DNA of 64,000 nucleotides from Colwellia maritima (GTDB taxonomy: Bacteria > Pseudomonadota > Gammaproteobacteria > Enterobacterales > Alteromonadaceae), in the NCBI RefSeq assembly GCF_022669015.1, contig NZ_JAKKSL010000002.1, positions 806,001 to 870,000 on the forward strand, read 5' to 3'. A model generated the notes under the pieces. That model saw only the letters and a list, made by a program, of their open reading frames with translations, was not told the origin of the DNA and did no database searches. Made by a program: the position numbers and the translations under genes. Each line of letters begins with the position of its first letter. The first letter of the stretch is position 1. Of this stretch, positions 43,003-52,934 are shown in pieces.

Positions 43003-44835
43003 TCATAGTAACGGTGCCTTACCTGCTCTACTTGGCCAAGTATGGTATATGCCGTCTTGATTATTAAATTGAACACTTAATCTTGTAAAACTATTAATAG
43101 CCGCAAATTGCGCAAAGAAACGGTCTAATACTGTGCAAAAGAAAAATACGCCACTACCTAAATAATGATCTTTAGCAAATGTAAGTAGAATGTCATTACC
43201 CGTACTAAAACCAACTAAACCACGTTGGTTTACTCTTGCTGTTGTCGTTTTAATATCAATAGCAATAATGTTTTCTATTAACGTTTTGTTTTCAGGTGAG
43301 CACCTAAAGTCATAGAGTTTTAAAACTTCTTTTAACTGATGTAGTGCATTTTCACCACTAAAACTATCAAGCGATAAATGGCTGATCAGTTGCCATCTTG
43401 ATGCTTCATTTAACGCAGCTCTAACAGGCAATGTGGGTGCTAATAAACATTTAACCTTTTTTATAATATCAGCCCTATCGGGAATAAACATTTTAGGTTC
43501 ATCAGTACCAAAAGGTAAATGTGCCGGTAAATTTCGATTACTACACTCTGCTCTTATGCTTAATAACCATGAGCCATAATCCTCTTGCGCATTAAAGCCT
43601 TTAAATTGATGGTCAACTAACGATAAATATAAATCTGTACCAAATTCGGCATAACCACCGGCCCAATTAGCTGCTTCGCGACGGGCATTCCAAAATAGTC
43701 GATCTTGGTCAAGGTATGCCGGATGCGTTTCACCATAAAAAGGTGTCACGGTCGTTTTATTATCTTTTGGGTCGAAAGCAATGACTTCTTGAATATTAAT
43801 TATTTCAGCGACTTCAGCATCAAGATACCTAGGAGAGAGTTTGTATTCATATTCAGAAGACTCGATACGAACAGGTTCAAGCTCTTGTTCAAATAAATTA
43901 ATTACTGGCGTACAACCTAATAAAAAGTTATTCACGTTAACTTGCTTTTCGAGATCCTCAGAGCCTTCTTTTAAATAAACAAAAATTTCAAATTTATCAT
44001 CAATATTCACCCACTTTTTATCTAGATCATCGATATCAAAAAATAGGAATTTTTCCGGAAAAATAAAATTTTCAACCAATAAGCGAAACCCCGATAAGGT
44101 TTTTTTACTATAGGGTACTACCTGGTGTTCATCATCGAAACCAACGGCTTTAAGGTGTCTTTTCTCTAAATATTTTACTGTTGACCAGTCACCATTTTTT
44201 ACAATGGCAAGCCCGACACAATGTTGGAATAACAATTGATATAAATAATAGGTTTGGTGTGCTTGACCATTTAGGAAAAATCTTAATTTATTAAGCCCTA
44301 ACGTCGCCATCGTGACATCTTCAAACTCACCTTGTATTGAAAGTTTTATGATTGCTTTTGGCCGTGTATTCCATATAGGTTCAGGGGCATTGAATGGCGC
44401 ATTTTGGAATTGAGCACCTACAACTTCAATTGGCCACAAATAACTGTCATAACATGTTTTAAAATGACATGTTTTCATCCCATCTACTTGCGTATCCACC
44501 TTGGTATTTTGTGGAAGTAAAACCCCCGTAGTTGATACATTTTCAGTGACCATTTTAATCACTGTCATTGATGGAACAGGCGCTTGATAATCAGGATAAA
44601 GTTGTCCTAATAGTGCTTCCGTTAACTCAGGAAAACTGTCATCAAGCTTTTGTCTAATCTGTGCTGTTAATAATGAAAAAGCTTCAATTAAACGTGAAAC
44701 ATGCGGATCTTCTACATGTTCATCACTTAAACGTAATCGCCCTGCTAGCTTAGGGTAATTTGTCGCAAACTCTGACCCCATATGACGGATAAAAGCGAGC
44801 TCTCTATTGTAATATTTCAATAAATCTTCATTCAT
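43003..44835 (-). CDS. tssF: T6SS baseplate protein TssF
   Basis: 610 residues, the standard TssF (ImpG) length. The N-terminus LKYYNRELAFIRHMGSEFA, then YPKLAGRLRL, DPHVSRLIEAFSLLTAQIRQKLDD, FPELTEALLGQLYPDYQAPVPSM and ARREAANWAGG are family motifs. Its ATG shares the last base of the tssE stop codon (TAATG). Acts with TssG as two TssF per TssG in the wedge (known from E. coli). Intact. Confidence 0.95.
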   Translation of the reverse strand: MNEDLLKYYNRELAFIRHMGSEFATNYPKLAGRLRLSDEHVEDPHVSRLIEAFSLLTAQIRQKLDDSFPELTEALLGQLYPDYQAPVPSMTVIKMVTENVSTTGVLLPQNTKVDTQVDGMKTCHFKTCYDSYLWPIEVVGAQFQNAPFNAPEPIWNTRPKAIIKLSIQGEFEDVTMATLGLNKLRFFLNGQAHQTYYLYQLLFQHCVGLAIVKNGDWSTVKYLEKRHLKAVGFDDEHQVVPYSKKTLSGFRLLVENFIFPEKFLFFDIDDLDKKWVNIDDKFEIFVYLKEGSEDLEKQVNVNNFLLGCTPVINLFEQELEPVRIESSEYEYKLSPRYLDAEVAEIINIQEVIAFDPKDNKTTVTPFYGETHPAYLDQDRLFWNARREAANWAGGYAEFGTDLYLSLVDHQFKGFNAQEDYGSWLLSIRAECSNRNLPAHLPFGTDEPKMFIPDRADIIKKVKCLLAPTLPVRAALNEASRWQLISHLSLDSFSGENALHQLKEVLKLYDFRCSPENKTLIENIIAIDIKTTTARVNQRGLVGFSTGNDILLTFAKDHYLGSGVFFFCTVLDRFFAQFAAINSFTRLSVQFNNQDGIYHTWPSRAGKAPLL

Positions 44836-45323
44836 TACATAGTCTCAACTACTTTTAGCCCTAAATTCACTGGCTCAACTTCTGAGTCAAAGGTGATATA
44901 TTCTGGTTCAGGGTCAGCATAAAGCAACGCATTTATCCGCAATCTCATTATACGGTCTAACGGTTGTTCACTATCTATCGCTTCAACATCAACTTCAATA
45001 AAGCGAGGCTCAAAACGTCTAATAGCTTCAGCAACCTGTTGGCATAAAATTTTCCTACCTTCAAGACTGGCAACAGCCATACTCGAAAAATCGCGCAGAC
45101 CATAATTGAGTAAGGAATTATCTAATTCTTTATAGTTTTCAGGCCAGGTTAACCAAGGAACTTTAGCATTAAGTAAATTTTCTAGGTCGCGCCTAACATT
45201 CGCCCGTAATTGTTTTAAATTAAGGCCTTTATTAGATTCTTTAATATCTGGGGTTTGGGGAGAGTCATCTATAAGCCTATCTAAAATAGAGGCTTGAATG
45301 AACTGATGCTTATTTATACGCAC
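44835..45323 (-). CDS. tssE: T6SS baseplate protein TssE (gp25-like)
   Basis: 162 residues. ASILDRLIDD opens the gp25 domain, with LRANVRRDLENLLNAK, a YGLRDFSS stretch and IRRFEPRFIEVDVE, all characteristic of TssE (ImpF). TssE binds the first sheath ring. It is preceded by a 271-bp gap, unusual inside this tight gene string, and coupled to tssF by a one-base overlap. Intact. Confidence 0.94.
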   Translation of the reverse strand: MRINKHQFIQASILDRLIDDSPQTPDIKESNKGLNLKQLRANVRRDLENLLNAKVPWLTWPENYKELDNSLLNYGLRDFSSMAVASLEGRKILCQQVAEAIRRFEPRFIEVDVEAIDSEQPLDRIMRLRINALLYADPEPEYITFDSEVEPVNLGLKVVETM

Positions 45324-45594
45324 GCGCTTTCCATAATATCTTCCATAATACTTATAACGTAAACCCTAATTATTTGCAGAAATATTTCTCAAATTTAAGT
45401 TTATGTTTATCCAATAATGTCTATCCGTTTAACGATTATTATTCTACGTATAAATTATCTAAATGTTAAGCATAATTTATTATTTTAATAAAAAATATTT
45501 TAAGTATTATTTAACAAAATAAATGGTGTCTAATTCTATAACAAATACAATGATATTTTATGCTATCGATACTAATACCAATAGCAACAATCGC
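45324..45594 (-). promoter_or_regulatory. 271-bp AT-rich gap between tagJ and tssE
   Basis: No coding potential is seen on either strand. There is a weak palindrome near 45567-45590 containing the string TATTGGTATTAGTAT on the minus strand, but no T run, so not a convincing terminator. An internal promoter for tssE-tssF-tssG-clpV is the simplest reading (inference). Confidence 0.35.
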
Positions 45595-46373
45595 CTAGCT
45601 TGCAAGTCGAATAAAATCAGATACTGGTACCGCTTGATCATTAACAAACCACATTTTTTGACCGAGCCCTACCATCACATCTGGCACTGTTTCTTGCCAA
45701 TCAGTTTCTCTACCTAACTTTTCAGCATCCGTAACACTATTAGCATAAACTAATGGAATGTGTGCTTCACCACTCGGCCCATCTTTTATGCTGAGTTCAA
45801 CACGACGCCAAACTTGTTCAATAAGTGAACTTACGGGTTTAAAATGGATATATTCAATATCTTTGATTTGTGCAATATAATATTTTCCATCGGTACCAAA
45901 TATTTCAATAAATCCGCCGAGAGAGTCGTCTAAATCTCTAAACTCTTTTACGGTTTCTCCATTTAATTCTACTATGGTTTCTGGTCTTTCTTCTTCAAGG
46001 GCTAAGGCACTTTTTGTTATACTTTGTTGGTCACCTTGTTTCATCTCAACTCGCAGTTTCATGAAAGCTTCAATATGCGGGTCTGATGGAGTGAATAAAT
46101 TGGGAACTGATTTACCAATTAAAAAGTCTTGTCGGCTTTGTTCTGCAAGAATTAATTGTCTTAAATTAGCCGCGCCAATTAAAAAATCTGGGTGTTTTTG
46201 TACCATATAATTCAGTTGTTTATCCGCTCTATCCACTCGCCATTAATACAAAGTAACTCGATTAAACTACTTTTCATATCAACGTTAAGTGGATCATCTC
46301 TCAATTGAGTTTCTAGGTACGCAATGCAGTCAGATAATCGTGCTTCTTGCAGCATTTCTTGTGTTTTTTTCAT
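45595..46373 (-). CDS. tagJ: T6SS accessory protein TagJ/ImpE (frame broken near 46237)
   Basis: The apparent 213-residue protein starts mid-domain. Adding one A at GGCGAGTGG near 46237 joins it to an upstream stretch starting at ATG 46373 (MKKTQEMLQEARLSDCIAYL, then IELLCINGE) to read NGEVDRADKQLNYM and give 259 residues, the ImpE length. The N-terminal part is TPR-like; PDFLIGAANLRQLILAEQSRQ is conserved. In Pseudomonas, TagJ (HsiE) binds the N-terminus of TssB and ClpV, helping sheath recycling. Eighteen bases after the second tssC. Confidence 0.88.
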
Positions 46374-46391
46374 TTTAATTCCTTTTGAGAG

Positions 46392-47926
46392 TTAGTTTTT
46401 AGGTGTTAACTCTGTCACTAGTTTTATACTTGAGATCATTTGATCTAACTGAAAATGGGGTTGCAATTGAATGGTCGAATAAAAATGTCCTGGTTTACCT
46501 CGCATTTCTTTCACTTGTACTTGTGCCGTTTGCAGTGGATATTTACTTCGGACCGCATCCGAAGCAGATTCCGATGCGGTAGTATATTGATATAGCCACT
46601 TTTGTAATTCCCGTTCACAAAGGTCTGCATTTCTATAGGTACCTATCTTTTCTCGACCAATTGCTTTTATATAATGAGCAAATCGAGAAACACATAAGAT
46701 GTATTGCAACATACACGACAACTTTGCATTAACAGTTGCTGACAGTGAATCGTATTCAATAGGTTTCTGGGTAGAAGTATTACTGTAAAATACTAAATGT
46801 TCAGTGCCAGGAACCGCTGATAAAGGAATAAAGCCGTTATCTGATAACATTTTTTCTGCACGGTCACTGATAAGAAGATTAATTGAAGGTTTACTTCTAC
46901 CTCGATATAAATCGGTTTCATATTGGCAAACTGGTAGATCACATACTAAACCTTTGCTTTTTTGACCCGGTTGCATTCCTCTGATTTGCCCGAACCAGGC
47001 TGATTCAGCAAAAGCACGAATTAACACCCCAAAGCAAAGGCAAACGCAGCATTTCCCCATAGATGATCTTTTTGCGGATTTTTAATCACTTCTGAAAACT
47101 GAAAAGCTTCGTTTCGACTACCATCATTTTTGTACGGTGCCCTCATTAAAATATAAGGCAAAGTTAGTCCTAAAAATCGTGCATCATCCATTTCTCTTAA
47201 CGAATTCCACTTTGTATATTCAATTTGGTTAAATGTATGGGTGAAATCTATATGGGATGCTAAATCAGAAAAATTATCTGCACCAAAAAAAGAAGGATGT
47301 GCTGACGTAATAAAAGGCGAAAAAGCCGCAGCGGCAGTACGAGTAATTTCTTTCAAAACATCAATATCATTTATCAGCGTACCTTTTCTATTTTGATGAG
47401 ATATTTGATAATTACCAATTAATACCCCGAAAGGTTCACCGCCTGACATATCGTATTCGTTGTTATAAACAAGTTTAAAAAATTCACTTTGGTCGAATTC
47501 TATTGCCTTATTTATATCTTTACTCAGTGTTGTCCAACTACAATCAAGTACTTTTATTTTAACTTTTTGATTTTTATCGTTGTTTTCTTTCTGATTAACT
47601 AAATATAAAACACCACGCCAACCTGATTCAAGTGCTTGAAATTCACTATGGTGAATTATGCAATTAATTTGTTTAGTTAGTTTTTTATCAATATCTGATA
47701 TTGCTTTACGAAGCAATGAAAGAATACTGATCTTTTTCATATTATTAATGTTATAACCAGAGTTTTCTAGCCATAACATTAATGATTTTTTTAAGTCTGT
47801 TTCACGTAAAAAACGGTCAACTAAATGCTTACTTTGTAACTGTTGAGCTGAAGGGTTTGTGTTATTGGTATCAACCTCTTTGGTAAATACTTCATGTTCC
47901 ACAAATGAAATCGCTTCCTGCTGCAT
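46392..47926 (-). CDS. Second TssC-like sheath protein (ImpD/TssC40 type; frame broken near 47037)
   Basis: 511 residues after adding one base (AFAFGVLIRAFAESAWFGQIRG). It has the TssC core: FQALESGWRGVLYLV, KIKVLDCSWTTLSKDI, GGEPFGVLIGNYQISH, AAAAFSPFITSAHPSFFG, FNQIEYTKWNSLREMDDARFLGLTLPYILMRAPY and a C-terminal RSKYPLQTAQVQVKEMRGKPG. It differs from the tssC upstream, being more divergent and having a longer N-terminal region (about 60 residues) before the sheath core, and a Glu-rich start. Paralogous TssC pairs next to impE are known from Rhizobium (ImpC/ImpD) and Agrobacterium (TssC41/TssC40). Perhaps a specialised sheath or end ring; unproven. Confidence 0.88.
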
Positions 47927-47971
47927 AATGCTTTTATTTCCTTTTACCTTTCAGCTCGATAAGTCGACGTA

Positions 47972-49457
47972 TTAACCAATACTTGGAATTTTAGCCACTA
48001 AGCGTAAAGAAGCAGTTAATTCTTCCATTTGTAACCATGGACGCAACCAAGCAACAGCATTATATGCGCCTGGTTGACCTGGAATTTCTTTTACTTCAAC
48101 TTTCGCATCTGCCAATGGGTATTTAGCTCTAATTTCTTGCCCCCCTCTGAAGCATTAACAAAAGATAAAATCCAACGATTTAACCAAGCTTCAACATCGT
48201 CTGCTTCCATAAAGCTACCAATTTTATCTCTTGCCATTACTTTTAAATAATGAGCAAAGCGTGAAGTAGCCATTAAGTATGGAAGACGAGCAGAAATTGC
48301 AGCATTTGCCGTCGCATCATGACTATCAAATACTTGTGGTTTTTGACAACTTTGCGAGCCAAAAAACACCGCATAATCTGTATGCTTGTAATGGCATAAA
48401 GGTAAGAATCCTAGTTTACTTAATTCCGCTTCACGTCTATCAGTAATGCCAATTTCTGTTGGACATTTAAGATCCGGATCACCATCATCACTAGTAAATA
48501 TGTGTGCCGGTAAACCTTCAACTTTACCCCCACCTTCAGCACCGCGAATTGCAGTACAGAAACCATACTTGCTGAACGCTTTACCCATATTTGTTGCCAT
48601 AACATAGGAAGCATTCATCCAAAGCAGTAATTGCCATGGTCAGCTGTTTTCGAACGAGTTTGCGTGTCATCTAATTCTAATTCTTCATAACGGAACTCTT
48701 CTACCGGCTGAGTTGCCTCGCCATAAGGTAATCTCGCCAATACTCTTGGCATGGTTAGGGTAACAAAACGAGAATCATCACTGTCTCTGAATGAACGCCA
48801 CTTTGTATATTCCAATGATTCAAATACTTTTTCTAAGTCGCGTGGTTTACTAAGCTCTGTCCAGTCATCAAAACCGAATAAAGATGAACCAGACGCTGAA
48901 ATAAAGGGGCAAAAACCGGCAGCAGCAACGTTTGACATTAACGATAACGTTTCTACATCAGCGGGATGATTACTAAATTCATAATCACCTACAATGCATC
49001 CGTAAGGTTCGCCACCTGGGGTACCAAATTCAGCTTCGTATATTTTTTTGAACGTTTGGCTTTGGTCAAACTCAACAGCCTTACTTAAATCTTTGTGTAG
49101 CTCTTTTTTACTTAAACTCATAATACGCACTTTTAACGTTGCATTTGTTTCTAAGTTTTGAACTGTGTGATTAAGCCCACGCCAACTTCCTTCAAGTTTT
49201 TGAAACTCATCATTATGCATGATGGCGGCAAGCTGTTTTGAGATGGTATCGTCAATTGCTTGAATAGCTTGATTAAAAGTAACTGTTAGGTTTTTATTCC
49301 ATTGAACAGTACCTTTTAATGCTTCCTCTGTTAAAGAGCGAATAAGCTCTTCAGCACGAGATGATTCTGTTTGTTTAGTCGCATCAATCGCTTGATCTAA
49401 AAGAGAAAAACCTACTTCTTCACTTGACTGTTGTAGTGCTTCAGCTTCCGTACTCAT
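47972..49457 (-). CDS. tssC: T6SS sheath large subunit TssC (two frame breaks near 48614 and 48148)
   Basis: 495 residues once repaired. [68 protein letters not shown] and [33 protein letters not shown] are TssC signatures. Adding one T near 48614 (CTTTGG) gives [16 protein letters not shown]; adding one G in the six-G run near 48148 gives [21 protein letters not shown] and the proper C-terminus ending at 47972. Forms the contractile sheath with TssB. Its ATG shares one base with the tssB stop. Confidence 0.95.
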
Positions 49458-49957
49458 TATTCCGCTCCCTGAATATCTAATTCTTTGGCCAATTTATCTA
49501 AACTCGCCGTATTACTTAATACGTCTTCCAAAATATTTTCTAAATCTTCTGACCTATCAACCTTAGTCATTAAATCTCTTAATTTATTACGTGTTTCCAT
49601 CATTTTTTTAAGCGGTTCAACTTGGTTAACAATTGCTGCCGGCTCAAAATCATTTAATGATTTAAAGTCTAAGGACACTTTCAATTCGGTGTCATCATTC
49701 GCCAAAGTATTATCAACCGCAATGTCCAACTTAGGGTTCATACGATTTAATACGTCATCAAAATTATCACGGTCTATTTGTACAAAACGGCGATCCTTTA
49801 ATGGTTTTAAATCTTGTGTATTATGACCAGAAAAATCACCTGTTATACCAATAACAAAAGGTAATTCTTTTTTAACAATAGCACCTTCAGTTTCTACGTC
49901 GTATGTAATGTGAACTCTAGGTTTTCTAACTCTTTTTAATTTATCATGTATACTCAT
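49457..49957 (-). CDS. tssB: T6SS sheath small subunit TssB
   Basis: 166 residues from ATG 49957, which has AAAGGAGAT upstream; an ATG five codons earlier has no such site. [57 protein letters not shown] and LNFDF-equivalent [21 protein letters not shown] are classic TssB. Pairs with TssC in the sheath; its N-terminus is the binding site of TagJ in the Pseudomonas system. Intact. Confidence 0.96.
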   Translation of the reverse strand: MSIHDKLKRVRKPRVHITYDVETEGAIVKKELPFVIGITGDFSGHNTQDLKPLKDRRFVQIDRDNFDDVLNRMNPKLDIAVDNTLANDDTELKVSLDFKSLNDFEPAAIVNQVEPLKKMMETRNKLRDLMTKVDRSEDLENILEDVLSNTASLDKLAKELDIQGAE

Positions 49958-50005
49958 GAGATCTCCTTTCAAATATTAAATTACGCAGTGTAGTACCGCT
50001 TAGTG

Positions 50006-51118
50006 TTATGTTTCTGATTCTGATTCTGTTTTTATGCCTGACAATTTGAAAAAGCCATTTCTCGCTTCTCCATCTTGAATAAGTTCTTGTAACAATTCGG
50101 GTAAGCTTAAGTCACTCCGACGTATAACTTGTTCTATCGCGTACGACATGGGTGAATGGGGTTCTGTTTTGCGAAAAAAATCAGCAATAACACCCAAATT
50201 ATGAATGGCTTTTTCTCTTGAATTAATCTGTTGATTAACACCTTGCTCTGCAACAGGTGTATCTTCGTTTTCAAGGGCATTGTCAGTTTGTTCTGCAGCT
50301 TTAGTATCTGCTGCTTTTTTAAGTACCTTTTCAGCCAGTTGTTTTACACAAAGAGAACAAGCTTGAATAGCTGAATTGATATAACTGGTTGGTTGGGGCT
50401 CTCCGCCCATGGCTGCATCCATAACGTTGGATAAACGGTTAAATGCTGATATTGACTCTTCGATATCCGCATTTAATTGAATAAAAAAACTATCTGGTGT
50501 TTCTTTTATTGCAATATCAACATCTTCTAAAGAAACTGACCCAGACTCAAATTTTTTAATTTGTTTTTCTTTATCTAAGCGGTCAACTTCGAGGGCTTGT
50601 TCGTATTGCCATGTTGAAAATGGACCTTCGGACTGACCTTCAATAATTAAAATGGCTTTAATTGGTTGTACTAACGACCCTTCACTCTCAATTCCATTTA
50701 AACCTATTAATGGTGCTAATCGTTCAGAAAGATCATTAGGATCTGGGGTTGGATATAGGTTATCCCAATAGCGTTCAATGAGTTCTGCCGCTAATGTAAA
50801 ACCAAGTGCTAAGCCTTTAAACCCTTGTAAACGACATAGTGCTTCTATAAGCCAAGCAACAAATTCTAAATCTTTACTTTGATTCTGTAGTACATCAGGC
50901 ACTTGCTCAAGAATAGGTCGCCATTCGGTTGCAATAGAGAGTAAATTTTCTTCGTTAACTAACGCTTTACGTTCTTTTGCTCTAGCAGTATTACGAATAT
51001 CTTTTAGGAAATAATAAGTAGAAGTCGGTGAAATATCGTCTCGAGGGTTTGAACCAGTCTCGACATCGGCATCGATAGGTTGAATAAGATCTTCTATAGA
51101 AAGTATTTGAACTGACAA
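50006..51118 (-). CDS. tssA: T6SS assembly protein TssA (ImpA N-domain)
   Basis: 370 residues with an N-terminal ImpA_N domain at about residues 45-175 (WRPILEQVPDVLQNQSKDLEFVAWLIEALCRLQGFKGLALGF, then YWDNLYPTPDPND and RLAPLIGLNG). A helical middle and short C-terminal part contain SPMSYAIEQVIRRSDLSLPELLQELI. TssA coordinates sheath and tube polymerisation. The length is that of the short TssA class. It is the first gene of the tssA-B-C string, separated from pppA by 325 bp containing a MITE-like element. Intact. Confidence 0.93.
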   Translation of the reverse strand: MSVQILSIEDLIQPIDADVETGSNPRDDISPTSTYYFLKDIRNTARAKERKALVNEENLLSIATEWRPILEQVPDVLQNQSKDLEFVAWLIEALCRLQGFKGLALGFTLAAELIERYWDNLYPTPDPNDLSERLAPLIGLNGIESEGSLVQPIKAILIIEGQSEGPFSTWQYEQALEVDRLDKEKQIKKFESGSVSLEDVDIAIKETPDSFFIQLNADIEESISAFNRLSNVMDAAMGGEPQPTSYINSAIQACSLCVKQLAEKVLKKAADTKAAEQTDNALENEDTPVAEQGVNQQINSREKAIHNLGVIADFFRKTEPHSPMSYAIEQVIRRSDLSLPELLQELIQDGEARNGFFKLSGIKTESESET

Positions 51119-51248
51119 ATTTTAACATCCTTGTATTTTCACTTAATTCAATCATCGAATTAACTCGACAATACTAAACCAAGTGAATTAAACATAGCAA
51201 TAATTATTTTATTAAATAAAAAAATATTTTTAAATTTTACCAAAATAT

Positions 51249-51378
51249 TAGGGTCTGTTGATCTTTTGAGATTGTTTTTGCAGCAATTTGTTGGGTATTT
51301 ATATAAGGCAGAGCCTTTGTCATGTGGTTGCTCTACATAAAAAGGTGATAACGCCGTAAAAATGACCAACAGACCCTA
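51249..51378. mobile_element. MITE-like element with TA-flanked inverted ends
   Basis: A 126-bp unit (51251-51376) with terminal inverted repeats TAGGGTCTGTTG(A/G)TC, the first 12 bases identical at both ends including the flanking TA, and 5 of the next 7 matching. A TA on each side is what Tc1/mariner-IS630-type insertion leaves. No transposase; the small minus-strand open frame inside is not gene-like. It lies in the 325-bp gap (51119-51443) between tssA and pppA, where I see nothing else but AT-rich spacer. Confidence 0.7.
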
Positions 51379-51443
51379 GACAAAACCATTCACGAATTAC
51401 CATAAATATATGAGATTATATTAACACAATCATAATCGTAAAC

Positions 51444-52217
51444 TTATGTAAAAACCGGAATGGTGGCATCGTGATCAGTCATCGTTGTATTATTTTCTAA
51501 TGAGTTCTTCTTCACAAGGATACAAGTGACATTATCTCTAGCATTACGTACTAACGAAGCGTGCATTAATGCCATGCCTGCATCGATTATGTTGCCCGGT
51601 TGTAAGGCTTTTTCAATTTCATTATCACTCACTTCTTTATTAAGACCATCGCTACATAATAAAAAAACATCGCCAACCAAAATCGGTGCACTTTTTACAT
51701 CAATATTCAAAGTATCGTCAACACCAACTGCCCTCGTAATAACATTCGCTAATGGATGGCTTTCAGCTTCTTCCGCTTTTAATACGCCTTCATCTACCAT
51801 GTCATTCACTTGGCTGTGATCTTTAGTTATTTGCTGTAATTTATGATTCCGTAATAAATAACCACGGCTATCACCTGCCCATAGCAACGTGTAATGATCA
51901 TCTTTAATCCATAAAACAACCACGGTGCTACCCACAATATTACCCGCAAACTGAGTTTCACTCATTTGTTGTAATTTAGCATTACTTTGTTGTAACGCTT
52001 GAATTAATAACTCAGTACTAATTTGATCAGCGGGATTACTTTCCACTGCTTGTTGAATGGTATCAATTACAAGTTGACTAGCCACATCACCTGCCGCATG
52101 TCCTCCCATGCCATCAGCTACCACCCACACTCCTAATTGAGGTAATTCTAAAAAAGCATCTTCATTTAATTTTCTTACCGCACCTCGGTGTGTTTGTGCA
52201 TGGCTTGATAGATACAT
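51444..52217 (-). CDS. pppA: PP2C-type protein phosphatase PppA of the T6SS
   Basis: 257 residues. PP2C motifs: TDVG-equivalent THRGAVRKLNEDAFLELP, VVADGMGGHAAGDVAS, LLWAGDSRGYLLRN, LLCSDGLNKEVSDNEI and RDNVTCILV, with all metal-binding Asp residues. In Pseudomonas H1, PppA reverses the PpkA phosphorylation of Fha and turns the machine down. Starts two bases after tagF. It is separated from tssA by the MITE-like element. Intact. Confidence 0.93.
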   Translation of the reverse strand: MYLSSHAQTHRGAVRKLNEDAFLELPQLGVWVVADGMGGHAAGDVASQLVIDTIQQAVESNPADQISTELLIQALQQSNAKLQQMSETQFAGNIVGSTVVVLWIKDDHYTLLWAGDSRGYLLRNHKLQQITKDHSQVNDMVDEGVLKAEEAESHPLANVITRAVGVDDTLNIDVKSAPILVGDVFLLCSDGLNKEVSDNEIEKALQPGNIIDAGMALMHASLVRNARDNVTCILVKKNSLENNTTMTDHDATIPVFT

Positions 52218-52219
52218 AA

Positions 52220-52934
52220 TTATTCCTTTAACATCCTAGTAATATTCCAGTTATTTTCTTGCCATTGACCATTCAACATCGCAACAAATTGACTTACCTG
52301 AGGTAAGCCATCGGTAATAATGAAACAAGGTTCAACTGAGTATGAACCCAGTGTCCACCACAAGCTATAACGACCATAATGGAAACTATATTGTTGATGA
52401 AGCAAGTCAATAAGTTCTGGGGAATCATCTCCTTGGATTATCCATGCTTTTTTTACTTTATCATCAGACTCATAACTCGCTGTACTCGTTGTTATAGTGG
52501 TAATTTCAATCTTTTCATTATTTAATTCACCATACCAAGCATCTAATTCGAAATTATCTTCAAGCACCGCTAGAATTGTTTTCTCGAACTTTTCTGACCA
52601 ATTGTTTTTATACCATCCTTGCAATGCAGAACCCTTGTGCTCAGCAGCCAAAGTAAAAGGAAAGGGTCTATTTACTTGGTCGACACTTGGAATAACGGTT
52701 CCTATCATTGCAGAATCACAACAAATACCAAGAAAGTGAAAAATGCCAGACAGGACTGGTTAAAAAACAATTTAACCAACCTCCCTCTAATTGCTCTTTA
52801 CTAACAGCAATAACAGCCTGAAGCCACTCATTCCAATGCTTTAAAAACTCACTGTTTAATTCATTTTGTACAAAGTCGCCTTTTGTGGGGATTTTCCCGC
52901 AATAGCCTATGGAATTTATAGTGTTGTTGGACAT
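52220..52934 (-). CDS. tagF: T6SS regulator TagF/ImpM (frame broken near 52731)
   Basis: About 237 residues once joined. SIGYCGKIPTKGDFVQNEL and FLKHWNEWLQAVI open the family; the break at TTTCTTGG near 52731 (one base extra or two missing) joins WHFSLS to GICCDSAMIGTVIPSVDQVNRPFPFTL, the conserved core; GRYSLWWTLGS follows. TagF represses the T6SS post-translationally, acting with the Fha-PpkA switch in Pseudomonas. ATG 52934 has GGAGAG six bases upstream and overlaps the tssM end by 19 bases; pppA follows by two bases. Confidence 0.9.

Noticed and set aside
51160..51369. 69-residue minus-strand open frame in the tssA-pppA gap
   Set aside because: It runs through the MITE-like element, has no ribosome-binding site and no recognisable product; best explained as chance coding in the element.
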